Assembly: GCF_025602895.1 (NCBI RefSeq)
Contig: NW_026516282.1
Span: 62,001-126,000, forward strand
Direction of reading: 5' to 3'
DNA length: 64,000 nt
DNA from: Polychytrium aggregatum
Lineage: Eukaryota > Chytridiomycota > Chytridiomycetes > Polychytriales
Positions 40,501-51,533 of the stretch are shown in pieces; the stretch's first letter is position 1, and the number at the start of each line of letters is the position of its first letter. Under the pieces are notes generated by a model. It was not told the origin of the DNA and ran no database searches. It worked only from the letters and a program-made list of their open reading frames with translations. The position numbers and the translations under genes are program-made.

Positions 40501-42531
40501 GACGAGCCGTCTTCTGGATCATCAGCCATGTAAACGACGTTCTTGTTGAAGAGCTTGGCGTAGTTCTCGACGCTGCGATGGAGGTTTCTGGACTCGAGCA
40601 CGCTCGGTGTTGATCCGCCAACGAGAACGACGGGCACCTGGTATGTCGTGCGGGCTATCTGGACGCATCGCAGCAGGGTCATCAGGGCAATCATGCCGTG
40701 CTCGCCTCCACCCTCCAGCATGTCGTTCAGGTCCTTGATATACAGAATGAGCTTGCGGCGTCGCGGCGGTGGTGGCGGCGGAGAATGTGTAAAGTGCGAT
40801 CCCTCAGATGCATGCGATGCAGCCGCAGAATCCGATGGCGAAGACGCGGCTGCAACAGTCCCGGTGGCAGAGGTAGTGGCAGCTGATGCAACCGATGCAG
40901 CCGATGCAGCCGATGCAGCCTCTGCTGGCGCTGTATCTTGGGTGCTGTGGGCCAGCAGGAAGCGCATGAGGTACTCGACGGCGTTCTTGAGCTGGAGCTC
41001 GGTAAACTCCTTGCCATAGAGCGTCCCCTCAAACAGGCGGTTCCCGCCCGAGAAGGGCTTGCCGAAAGCGCTCCATCCGAATCCGGCTGCATCGTTGGTG
41101 CCATCATCGGAGAGACCCGCGCCAGGGGCAGCACGGATATGGAATTGGCCGATGGAGATGGGGTTGGCCGGAGACTTGCCTGGGACTGCACCGCCCGGAG
41201 GTGTGCCCGTGGGCTTCGCCGAGCCAACGCCAGCAAGCCCGTCGTGCTTGCCGGGGACAAAGCTCAGATTCAGCACCAACGGCTGGTTGAGCGAGGTAGC
41301 CGGTCCCTGACCCTGTCCTTGTCCTTGTCCAATCTTGAAGTCGACGACGGAGATGCCGCGCTGTTTCAGGTTCTTCACAAACGCAGCCAAGCTATCCGGA
41401 TGCGAGCGTGTGCCGAATGGAAGAATGTCCCAGGAGCCGTTCGAGGGGCGATGTCCAGATCCCTTCTCATCGTCGTCGGCTTCCTCTTCTTCGTCATTTT
41501 CCTCATCGGCATCGTCATCCTCGCGAGATCGAGAGTCGTAGGGTTCGTACAGGCCAGGTGAAAACGATTCACTGAACTGGACAGGCATGTTGAGATCGGG
41601 TTCTTGACGACAGGACAGCACGCCAACAGTAACAGCGATGCGGAAGGAGATTGGACGGCAAAACAGACAATTCTATGTTAGTCCCGCGAGGCACATGCCA
41701 TTCGACCTCTTGTGCTAGCTGTAGCTTTGCCGCACTCGATCCCATCCTCGGCATAGCGGGGTGAATTGCATCGAATATATCCTCTGGCGGCAAGATGTGG
41801 ACAAAGAGCTCCAAATATCCGTCCGTGCTCGCCTTGCCCTTGGTATATTAGTTGTCGTATGGCGCCCATGTAACACCCCAGATCGGTCCCTCGATGTCCT
41901 TACCTCGAATACTGAAGATTCCCGATCCCCCATGGGCCTGATCCACTTTGTGGGCAAAGTCGAGGAAGCTGAGGTAGTCCAGGGAAAGAAAGTCGGCCTG
42001 GGTTTCGCCCGCGATGGCCTGGACAGTATCTTCCAGATAGCTCACGGCGCCGGGGTGTGGGCACGACAGGATGATGTTTCGTTTCTCATAGCCCGAGAGA
42101 GCGGCCCGGGTCTTGGAGAGGAGAATCTTTCGGACATGCTCCAGGTGCGGGTACTCAAGGGTCTTGAAGTTCAGATCGTTCTTTTCGTGCGGCAGTAGTT
42201 TTTGCACCAGCACGGCTCGGGCAGCGAGATAGGCCGAATGGGCATGCCTCGAACGCTGCTCGGCAGAGGGCGAGTGCTTGGGCGGCGTGCCTGACGATGC
42301 CGGCGGTGGCGGCGATGATCCTGCTGCCGAGTCCCCGCTGTCCGCGGATGTCCCGAGAGGTCGACGAGATCGCGGTCTCGGCGACGGAATGGACGAGCCC
42401 GATTCGAACGAGTGCTTATGCCGAGGAAACTGAGGCCAGAAGCTGGCCTGGAACTTGCGACACCGCGGGACGAGGGAGCTTGGATGGCGCAGCGACGATA
42501 TCCGGAGGCGACATATCCTGGATGGCAGCAT
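37503..42531 (-). CDS. Large Msp1/ATAD1-like mitochondrial AAA ATPase
   Basis: Exon 1 (42531-41904, donor GTAAGG) starts with a basic presequence-like [20 protein letters not shown]. It contains [20 protein letters not shown] and [20 protein letters not shown]. The long second exon (to about 39290) has acidic and low-complexity parts plus [38 protein letters not shown] and [12 protein letters not shown]. Then come [20 protein letters not shown] with Walker [34 protein letters not shown], Walker [31 protein letters not shown] (arginine fingers), and [20 protein letters not shown] near the end (stop 37503). Fungi have such long Msp1-like ATPases in mitochondria. It likely extracts or remodels membrane proteins. 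Exon limits in 38000-39300 are approximate. Confidence 0.82.
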
Positions 42532-43751
42532 GGGTGCCTGTCTGCTTATGGCGGCGAAGGTAGAGACGAGGAGCAGGCGAGCAGCAGGCGAGCAGCGGAT
42601 CCTGCAGACGGGCGATGGCAGCTCGAGGGGACGAGGAAACAACGATCGCGAGCATGATGGCAAAGCCGCAGCCAGACGGGGCTTTTTTCTTTCGACATGC
42701 GAAACAGGCCGAGACCAGCGAGGACGCTCTCGGGGGTCTTGTCGGGCAGCGAGGGCGAGGGCGAGGGGCTTGTCGTCGGCCCACCACAGACAACATGGAC
42801 CATGCTGCGGGCTGCGATTGCAGTGCATCCCACACCTCTGCCAGCCAGCTGCGAGCACTGTCTCGATCCACAGCGGGAGTTTTCATGACGGACGGCCCAC
42901 TGGATCTGACCCTGCTTTCTGCTGCCTGCATATACACATGTATGTGTGCACAGCGAGCTCGTTCACGCAAGAGGAGTAGTTCCAGGACAACAGCGACGAT
43001 GACTTCAGCGGCAATGTCTCTTGCCGAGAACAAGCAAGTCCGGTCGGGGAGGGGGGAGGGAGCACAATATGCCTCCCGCTCGCCAACCGAATCGACTCGA
43101 TCCTTTCTGATCCGGTGCATGGCGGATTGCATGCATGCGAGTGAGGTCAGCCCCGCCAACCAGCTGCAGCCACAGCCCGGCCTGCCCTTCCCAGATTGGT
43201 GCAGCGAGGATCGAGGCGGCCATCGGAGATTTTGCATTCTGCCATTCGTTTTGGCAGTAAATCACAGGTGCGAGAGATTGAGGGAGGAGAGGGGGGGGTA
43301 TATATCCGGGCAGGCAACTTTTGCTCGTCGGATGCACTCTGTTCTCTTGCTTCGACCGGCTGAGGTCTTGATTGAACCGAAGAACGCATTCGCTGCCATC
43401 TGGCAACCCGCAGCAGCACCATTCGAAGCCAGTAAGTGAGTTTCGAGCCCGGTCGTCGCATGGATGCTGCCATGACCTCGAACGCGGGGATCACAGTCGA
43501 ACGTGATGGAATTCAGTGCGATTCGACGTGTGATGCGGTGCAATGAGATGCGGCGCAATGCGATAGACTCCAGTGCTTTGTATTTCAATGCGACATGCTG
43601 CAGTACTTTCGGCTTACAGAATCCTCGATGCGTTGTGACCTGCTCTCCGGCATCGACCGGCACCCTGACACTTTTGCTCACCAATGACACTCGCTTCTGC
43701 CGATGCCAACTGCTTCACCAGGGATATTGACGTACTCGCTCCCACGCCGAG
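42532..43751. promoter_or_regulatory. Divergent region between AAA ATPase and bZIP genes
   Basis: 1.2 kb with no supported gene. A TATATAT lies at 43299-43306 after a G-run. ATGCGAT-like near-repeats and alternating GCGATGC/TGCAATG words occur near 43500-43580. Confidence 0.45.
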
Positions 43752-45395
43752 ATGCTCAACGGCGGCTCTGATTCTGCTGCAATGTCCTCAGCGAGTGCCG
43801 GGTCCCACAGCCCCACCGACCTGCCCCGGAACTACCTCTCCGACGAACCAAATGCACCGCCGGCCCTGTCTCTGGGCGATGCCATGCTGTCTCCAGGCGA
43901 GCCTTCCTCTGACTTCAGCGGCACTCTCGAAGGCAGTGCCCCCGTGGAGGGCCATGGCGGCATCGACAGCAAAAGCGGTGGTTTGGTATTGTCGCCGCAA
44001 AAGTCTTGCCCGGCAATCGATACCCCGCCCTCGTCGGCCTGCAATCCAGAAGGCGGCAGCGCCGCGGCATTCCCACTCCATCATCACTGCCCCGGCGATT
44101 CTGTCGGTTCGCTGCTTGGCCAAAGAGATACAACGCCGACCATTGCAGCCGCGGCACCTGGAGCTGCAGCAGACCCAATCGCACCCGAGTCGACCCTCCT
44201 ACACGTCGCTTCGACCACGCAGCAAGCAGCATCCATCTCACACGAAGCGGCATTCCCACCTGCATCGCCAGCCCAAGTCGCCTCCTCGACACCAGCACCC
44301 GAGATCGCACCCGCTTTGGCACCGCCAGCTTCTGGGTTCGCATCCGAATCCACTCCTGTGTCCGCATTGACACCAGCCAGCGCACTCGCTCCGTCCTCAA
44401 CCTCGTCGCCCGGCTTTGGCCGAGCCTTCTATCATACTGCATCTGTTGTGCTGGAGCACCCACACCCGCTCCCACACCCACACTCGCTCCCGATTCCACA
44501 CTCACACTCATACTCCCACCCCCACTCGCATCCACATCCACATCCACACTCGCATCTGCATCCCCCGTCGGCGCTTCCATCGACTCAGAATCCAAAGACG
44601 CACCCACAGGGTCTATCTGAGCCACACGAGTATCGGCGATACCATCCTTACGCCGTCTCGCCCCCCGGCCCAAACGCTCAGACGCCGCCAAACTACTCGA
44701 TGGCCGGAGGCTATCCCAGCGCAACCCGAGGGCTGGGCAGCCACCACCACAGCCTGGCTCACAGCAGCTCAGGCGAGGATGACTCGGACGACGATGCCAT
44801 GTCGTCGAACGGCCCCAACGACACTGGCGCCACCAAGACATCCGAGGAATTTGCGCTGGACGATAAGCGGCAGCGGCGTCTGGTCCGCAACCGGGAGGCT
44901 GCTCGGAGGTAGGCCACAGGAGATCTGCAAGCAAGCCGACCGAGGCAGAGCGATCGGTGACTGCTGTGCTGCTGGCCATGGCGATGGACGATGAGTGAGG
45001 GTCTGAGCGAGGATGGTCGTTGTGGGAACGAGCAAAGCCCGGGCGCGATAGAATCTGCGTTGGAGTGGAGGGGGCATATAGAGGTCTCGGACATGAGCCA
45101 CCAGAGCAAAAGTAGCCTCCTGTTTCGTCTGGACAATGCGCCGTGTCCTCTGCCGATCACCACATTCTGTCCCCGGGAATCTGCAGCCATTTCCCTCTCA
45201 TACACGTCTGAACAATCGGTCTCTCCCTGCAGGAACCGCCTCAAAAAGAAGGAGTGGATCTCCAATCTCAAAACCCACAACGAAAAGATGGGCGAGATCA
45301 ACCAGGAGCTCAAGAACCGCATCATGATCTTGCAGGACGAGCTGGCGCATCTGAAAGCAATACTATTCAACCACGGCATCTGCAACTTTGAATAG
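43752..45395 (+). CDS. bZIP transcription factor with His-rich region
   Basis: Two exons, 43752-44908 and 45233-45395, join AG-G to give 439 aa. The N-terminal two thirds is Ser/Pro/Ala-rich. A His/Pro/Ser array (HPHPLPHPHSLPIPHSHSYS, then more HPHSHPH) lies around residue 235-280. The acidic SSGEDDSDDDAMSSN precedes the bZIP. The basic region is KRQRRLVRNREAARRNRLKK, followed by a zipper with hydrophobic heptads (WISNLKTHNEKMGEINQELK, IMILQDELAHLKAILFNH) ending near the C-terminus. Relative to N-x2-AA-x2-(S/C)-R the S/C position is Asn. The intron lies inside the basic region. Nuclear regulator; targets unknown. Confidence 0.88.
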
Positions 45396-47428
45396 CACTC
45401 GAGGACGAGGCGCCGTGGCAGAACTGTCAGGCGCGCCCTGCAGAAGAACGGGGACAGGATTGGTTGTTAGGTCCGTCGAAATACAAGTCTTTGCGATGAG
45501 GCACACCACACGCCAAATGCAGGGGTCTTGCTGTGGGAGCGATGGGGCTGTGGCCGGGCTTGTGATATCATAATTTGTCACGACGATTCTTGCCGGCCAT
45601 GATTGTTGGGTCAAAGACTGAGAAACCACATCTCGGGGAGCCGGTGCAGAGGTTCGCGATCGAGTCCAGGCGATTGAGTCTTGAAACACTCGACCGGCGT
45701 TGTCCAGACGAGCATTGGGACTGGCGGCGCTCTCTTCAACCACTCGGCGATCGAGAGTGCCTCGGATCCGTTGGACCCACCCTTTCGATACCATCGTCGT
45801 GCTTGTCTTTGGAACCTGTGGGACCAACCGCGGCGAGGATAGCCTGGGGCTATAGGCGGTCCTGTATCGCGGCGGCTGCAATGAGCGGACACACTGTGCA
45901 TACCGCCTGAGGAGAAAGCAGGGTACCTGGATGAAGACGAGTCCGGACAGAGTTCGGGGACAAGCCATAGGCTGAGAGGCGACAGGCAGAGAGAGAGAGA
46001 GAAGAAAAAGCCTGGTCCAGATATGGCGGGGCTCACGGATGATACTACTCTCCAATCCAAGTTACATGTCACTTTTTGTCTGCAACAGACGACAAAGTGA
46101 GATGTGGACCTGGAAGTGAAGACGCAGTATGCACAGAGAAACCAGGGAAGGGAGGGGCCTTCGGCGGTCGGTGCAGCAGCAGAGCGCCGGGGCTGGGGAG
46201 CCGGGCAGCATCCTCCCTGCGCGGCGGCGCGACCAGAGACCAAGACGATAGAGACCAGGGGGAAAGACAGGCGGAAAACAGCCGAGCCGGCGATGCAAAC
46301 CAAGGTGAGGCAGGAGCGAGTCGGCATATTTATAGACGGGGCGAGGCCGAGGCAAGCGGGACAGGAGAGGGTCAGCTGAGCCAAGGCCGGTGATCCCTCG
46401 GCGGTGTGGTGCAAGCGCAGACGGGCTGTGTTCGGGACGAGCTGGGTGTGTCTGAGTGTGTCTGAGTGTGGTTGAGTGTCGAGGTGTGCAGTTGGGGTCA
46501 TGCTGGCGGTGCGAGCTCGGTGGTGGTGCGTTGCAATTTGAGCGATGCTCGGCATATGGTGCGGGCGTCGCTGCAGAATCAGCGCCCCTGGGATGGCTCC
46601 GAGGATCATGCCCATCGACATACAAGTCGACATGCTCATCGACATACAAGTCGACATGCCCATCGACATACATATCGGCATGCGCATTGACATCGAAGCA
46701 ACGCATCGCCAAGCACATCGAAACAGCACATCGAGCCGATCCGCAATTTGAGTGAACCCCCCCCCAAACGGCATTGGCCCGCGCCAGGGTGGCCACAGAG
46801 CGCCGCGCGAGGTCCGGACCACTGACGGACGCTGCGCAGCCGGCGACAAGGGCGAGGCGCTCGCACGTGACGGCCGTGGCGAACCGCTCGGGGCCGTCCT
46901 GTCGGCTGCGCACGGGGTGCTTGGCTTCGTCCATTGACAGGCCCGAGGCAAAGGCGAGCCTGCGGGAAACCAAGACCAGCAGGCCCCAGATCGAGTCGAT
47001 GCGGCGGGATGTAAAGGCGCCTTTGGGACGGAGGCCGCTGTCGCAGGTGCAGATACGGCTGGCCAGCAAGCACCCAGGTCCCTCACACTGTTTTCGTCGT
47101 CCCGCTCAGGACCAGTGGAGGCTGGCGCGACGGCCACGAGCCCCACCAGACTGTGACCCCTCGACCGGCAACGTCCCTGTTTGGTTCGCCTGGCAGAGTC
47201 TTGGTGATCTGGATGCAGGAGATCTGGGTGCGGATCTGGGTGCTGCCTCTCCATGATGCGTTGTCCGCTCGTGTTTGCAGCATCCACCAGGGCCACAGAT
47301 GTGCCGTCGCAAGCGAAGATATTCGCTCAGACAGAAACCCCGGGCCACCCGACTCGATGGACTGTTGGGATCATCACAGCGGGTAAAAGCCGGGTATGTA
47401 ATCGACAACTCTAGGCACTTGGGCCAAG
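45396..47428. other. 2-kb region without a supported gene
   Basis: Long overlapping minus-strand frames exist (for example 45611-47296), but they show no recognisable domain and pass through low-complexity and repeat sequence. TATTTATAG at 46327-46335 could be a minus-strand TATA. A short minus-strand frame starting MVSKGWVQRIRGTLDRRVVE near 45805 is the most protein-like piece. Confidence 0.4.
46607..46694. repeat. 24-bp tandem repeat, about 3.5 copies
   Basis: The unit is CATGCCCATCGACATACAAG followed by TCGA, with drift in the last copies. Translated on the minus strand it gives DLYVDGHV-type repeats. Confidence 0.85.
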
Positions 47429-49191
47429 CTAAAAACCATTATTTGTCCAAGAGGGGGCGCATTCAAGAAAGTCAAATGGAGATTGCGGCGGAAGAGCGAC
47501 AGTGTCATTCGAAAGGGGAGGGTGCGTCGACTTGCTCTGCGTCTGAACTAGATCAAACAAGCTGACTGGATACAAAGGAAGATTGAGCGATAGAAATGGG
47601 TTTTCAGGATGCGCTCCGGGGGACGTCATCGCCGGCGATGATATGCCTGTGCTCTCGTAGTCAAGCCACTGGGCGGTATCGGGACGGCTCCGGAGAGTGT
47701 CATGGCTCGACGAATCGTTTGGGAAGAGGAAGGCCGTCAGTGGAAGGTCCGGAGTTGTTGGGGGAAGTTTGGGTGTGGGGAAATCGTACGGGGCGAAGGC
47801 ATAGGCAAGTATGTCGGCAGTGCCTGTTGAGGCGACTGAGTCGCAGGCGATGTAGCCCGATGGCTCGGTCGGAACATGTTGTAGCTTGAGGGGCTGGCTG
47901 TCGTCCATGTGGACATCGGGCATATTATCTTTGAGGGACTGGAGGAGCTTCTTGTCCACAATGAGAGTGGCGAGATCAATATGGGCTTGATAGTTGAGCC
48001 AGTTCGAGTAATCATCGGTGCGATTTACTTCGTTAAACTGAGAAACATCAGTGAGCGGACCGCTTGGAGACACTGACATGGTTTGCTTTGGCAGGGTTTG
48101 TTCGGACATGGTTCGTTCCGGCAGCAGGTCGCAGATATGACCAGATGGATCGAAAAGATCCTTGCCGAGCTGCTGCAGAGGCAATACCATTTCCTTCTTG
48201 GTGAAGGCAAAGACATTCACCGTGGATTCTGCAGGGATTGTCGGGTGAGCCATTGGGACGACAGGTGCATGGGGGCTCGCGATGCTTTGCTCCGGGGTAA
48301 GCGCTGTGGCTAATTCGCTCATGCAAAATACATCGACGGAGGCCGACTCTGGCGGAGGCACTTGGGGCTGGCCATTGGGAACAGCCGACCTAGAGTTGAA
48401 GGCTTCAGTCGACTGGGTGGGTAACTGGTGAAAAGTCTCGGACCAACCCGCGATGGGACTGTGAGGAAAGGTGAGGATCGACTGTTAGCTATGGTGGCAA
48501 GTGCAGGCATGATGCGAGGCGATAGCTGGGTCAGTAAGAGCAGTTACATACACTTGCAGGAAGTTGGCAGGACCAGTATTCTTGGGGAGGAGTTTGGCCT
48601 GCTTTGGTCGGGGGCGGTGGCGGACAGCTGGTTGAGAGTGCATGCTGGCTTGGGCTTGGTTCCTCGTATGCACATTCAGGAGTATGTCGACAAAATCGGC
48701 ATGGTTGGCGGCGCCCGAGAGCTTCTTGAGACAATGGAACCTGTCCTGAACCGCGGGGGAGACCCAAACTGTCCATCTGGCAGACTCGACCATGGTCTCG
48801 CTGCTTACGGTCGAGGAGGCCGCATGTGGCACCCGCACAGAAGCGAGGTTGGCGGGAGAGTGCTTCAAGAACATGTCGAATTCATCCAGCAGATTATTGA
48901 CAAAGCGGGGATATGGCTTCCGGAAGGCGGCCTGGTGTTGCTGCGAGGCGGGTGCGGAAGGAGCCAACGTCAGGAGCTGTCTGGGTGCAGACGCAAGGAC
49001 GGGACGGAGCAGATAGAGAGCCTCTCCGATGCAGCCCCGGGTCCGACCCACTCCTGGGCCCCTCGCTGCAGACATGTCTCACAAAGTTGCCAATCAGCAC
49101 ATACTGCTGGGTCGACACCAACCTTTTTGAGCTTCAGATTGCGGCGGTCTCCCCTGAGAGGGGACTCGGTTGGGTGGTATGAGCGAGACAT
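47429..49191 (-). CDS. Hypothetical multi-exon protein
   Basis: A TATATA at 49303-49308 lies about 112 bp upstream of an ATG at 49191 (MSRSYHPTESPLRGDRRNLK). Further coding-like blocks are QYVLIGNFVRHVCSE (near 49115), FRKPYPRFVNNLLDEFDMFL with ARWTVWVSPAVQDRFHCLKK and HADFVDILLNVHTRNQ (48930-48640), and the long last exon to 47429 (VNVFAFTKKEMVLPLQQLGK; DDYSNWLNYQAHIDLATLIV; NPFLSLNLPLYPVSLFDLVQ). A CCTCACAG acceptor is near 48470. I recognise no family. The Pro/Ser-rich acidic C-terminal half would suit a regulator, but that is a guess. Exon joins are not verified. Confidence 0.45.
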
Positions 49192-50084
49192 GACGTAGAT
49201 GGATTGGCAGAGCGAGACTGAGAGTCGGGCCGGGTTGAGAAGGCAGAGGCGGGCGGGTGCGTCGATGCGGGCGAAGACGACCAGCGCCGCGGGGGGGGGA
49301 ATATATAGGCCGATGGCGCTGGTGGCAATGGATGGCATCGGTTTGAGATGTCATGGCGGAAGGTTTTGACAAGGACCGAGCGACCGCCTCCAGCCAACCA
49401 AGGGCCGAGGGTATGAGCGCCAGCCAATCGCAGATCGCGGGGCTGAAATAGCAAAACGCGGACGACGGCCACCCAAGCCCGTACACCTCTCCAGAATAGA
49501 ACATGAAGACAGCCACGCGGATGTTCTGAAACTGGCGGCGAGGCGCTTGCGAGTGGCCCAGCACAGGCGACAGAGTGGCATGCACCTCCCGATGAATGTC
49601 TGCCAGCCCGAGCCGGGTTGCGATCGAGCATGACACCGTCATCCTGACAGGACCGCGAGTTGAATCCACGACGCCATGTCCTGTCCGCGATATCACCATG
49701 CGGCTCGACTTGGATTTGCCCAGTGGACTTCCGACAGTGTCGCTCACATCTGCCGTACAATGTCATCTATCGGAAACGCCGCTATTCACAGCCATGCCGT
49801 GCTGCGACTGTGCGCACTTGATTTGCCCTCGTCAGAGACTGGCATCCGGGAACAATAGAGGTGCGTCTGTGGAGTCGCTCCTCAAAGCGTGGTTCCGCTG
49901 GTGTGGTAATTCTCGATTATGTAGCGGCTTGGGCATCGGGCATCGGGCATCGGGTTCGAGATGCAGCGCGCCCGTGGCCGAAGCGGCTCTGCCATACAAG
50001 GCGCCAGCAGAGGTTGGAAGCAGAGGCAGTGTATATTGGTCAAAAGGCATCCTCCCGTTCCAGATCAGCCGGGACCTATCTCGC
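49192..50084. other. Region between hypothetical gene and NOP10
   Basis: Holds the TATA box of the minus-strand gene (49303-49308). A minus-strand frame with VAVFMFYSGEVYGLGWPSSA (near 49500) looks faintly coding, but I cannot place it. No other gene supported. Confidence 0.4.
49303..49308 (-). promoter_or_regulatory. TATA box of the hypothetical gene at 47429-49191
   Basis: TATATA after a run of nine or more G on the plus strand, about 112 bp before the proposed ATG. The spacing matches the other TATA-ATG distances in this window (about 105 bp). Confidence 0.45.
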
Positions 50085-50821
50085 TCAGACAGCACGGGCG
50101 GGGGTCTGCGTCAGCAGCAGACCAAACCGCTTCTTGAGAGTGACCCGATGGCGGGAGTACTTGTCGTCGGGCGAGAATCGGGCAGGATGCGCCGACTTGG
50201 TGACTGTGCCGTCAGCGGTGAGTTTCTATCGGCCATGGAATCGAGGGCGATCCGATTCAGAATTGGTTAGAGTGATCCCGGTCGACAGGTGCGTTCGAGA
50301 TATTGCCGTATCGAATGAGCCAGTCCATTCCGGTGTTGACAATATGGATTTCCAAACGCCACAGAGCCCATGAGTCGCCGCGTTCCATCCGTCCGTTGCG
50401 CGCATCACCGTTGTTGCGGCCATTCGTTGACGGTCAGATCGCCAGACAGAGCGGCATTGCATCACCACGGAATGTCCATCAGCATGGACAGCGGGGCCAC
50501 CGTTATCCAGAGGGTTCGTTCATCGAGCATGATCAAGCAGCCAGCGAGCATTTGATGAGCCGTACCCGGAAAACAAGCAGAGCGAGAAGTATCAGTGCGT
50601 CACTCAGGTACCGGATCTCATGCTTCGACCGATGCACTCTTCCAGCAAGCCAGCGAGCCGGCGATGGGCTGTCGGCTCTCTCTGATCCGCGAATCTTCCA
50701 CAAAGCACCCGATCCTTTTCCTCATCCATCGTCCATATCCCGGCGACAGGTTCACGCCGGCCCGTACCTTGAGGGTGTACACTCGCTTGCCAGCGGCGTC
50801 CTTGCTGTACATCAAATGCAT
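50085..50821 (-). CDS. nop10: NOP10, H/ACA snoRNP subunit
   Basis: A tiny two-exon gene. Exon 1 is 50821-50768 ([24 protein letters not shown] donor); exon 2 is 50225-50085 after GATAG, beginning [20 protein letters not shown] and continuing [17 protein letters not shown], with a short tail LTQTPARAV. The total is 64 aa, the usual NOP10 length. Near-invariant family blocks ([30 protein letters not shown]) make the call firm. NOP10 works with dyskerin/Cbf5, Gar1 and Nhp2 in pseudouridylation RNPs in the nucleolus. The 542-bp intron is by far larger than the exons. Confidence 0.96.
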
Positions 50822-51533
50822 GGCTGATGATCTGCGACGGACAGGACGGATGTTAGACCCAGTTGCGGCGGCTCTGTGGGATTCGGCGCGGCCACGCAAC
50901 GGCGCCGCGGTATTGCTTTCAGCCAACTCTGCGTCTCGATGCGCACCTGGTTTTGCGCTGGCGTCGGAGAGGGGTGTGGTCTGGCGAGTGGGTGGGCTGG
51001 CCTCTCGATCGTTGGTGTGTGCTGGGGGCGGAACGGCAGCGGCAGCGGCAGCGGAGGGATCAAAAAAAGTTCGGTCTCCACACGTGACCATTTAATTTGG
51101 GTGGCGGCTCGAGCCGGCTGCAGTGCCGGATGGAGCCGCGGCTGGAATGCGTAATGAAATTCATTGTGAGGAAGCACTTTTCAAGCACTCCCAAACCTGT
51201 TCTTTGCGCTTTTCGTTCCCATCTTTGCTCCATCTGTGCTCCATCTTTGCTTCATCTTTGCTCCGATCTCTGGTCTGGGCACAGCCTTGACCCGTCGATA
51301 CCCCAGCTATCAACCAGCTATCAGCCAGCGATCAACCAGCGATCAGCCAGCGATCAACCAGCTCGCCTGCAGGCCATCGCCTTGCTCTTCCACCCCCTTC
51401 CTCGCGCTTCCGCCATCCGCAAGCCGCTCGCTCCTGAGAGTTCATTCGCAGCGGACACACCAGCCCGTCCTCCTCTCTGCTCTCCTGCTCCCCTCCGTTC
51501 GCTCTCCGGCTGCACGGATCCCAGCGTCCGTAA
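50822..51533. promoter_or_regulatory. Divergent region NOP10 / phosphate transporter
   Basis: 712 bp. Imperfect repeats of TTTGCTCCATCT (51220-51260) and of CAGC(T/G)ATCAACCAG (51305-51360). No gene. Confidence 0.5.

Noticed and set aside
45611-47296. 561-aa minus-strand ORF as a real gene
   Set aside because: Low-complexity, passes through a tandem repeat, no domain, and frame-to-frame coding preference is not clear.
50226-50767. Box C/D snoRNA in the NOP10 intron
   Set aside because: Only loose TGATG and CTGA words about 40 nt apart were found; no convincing C/D pair with a terminal stem.
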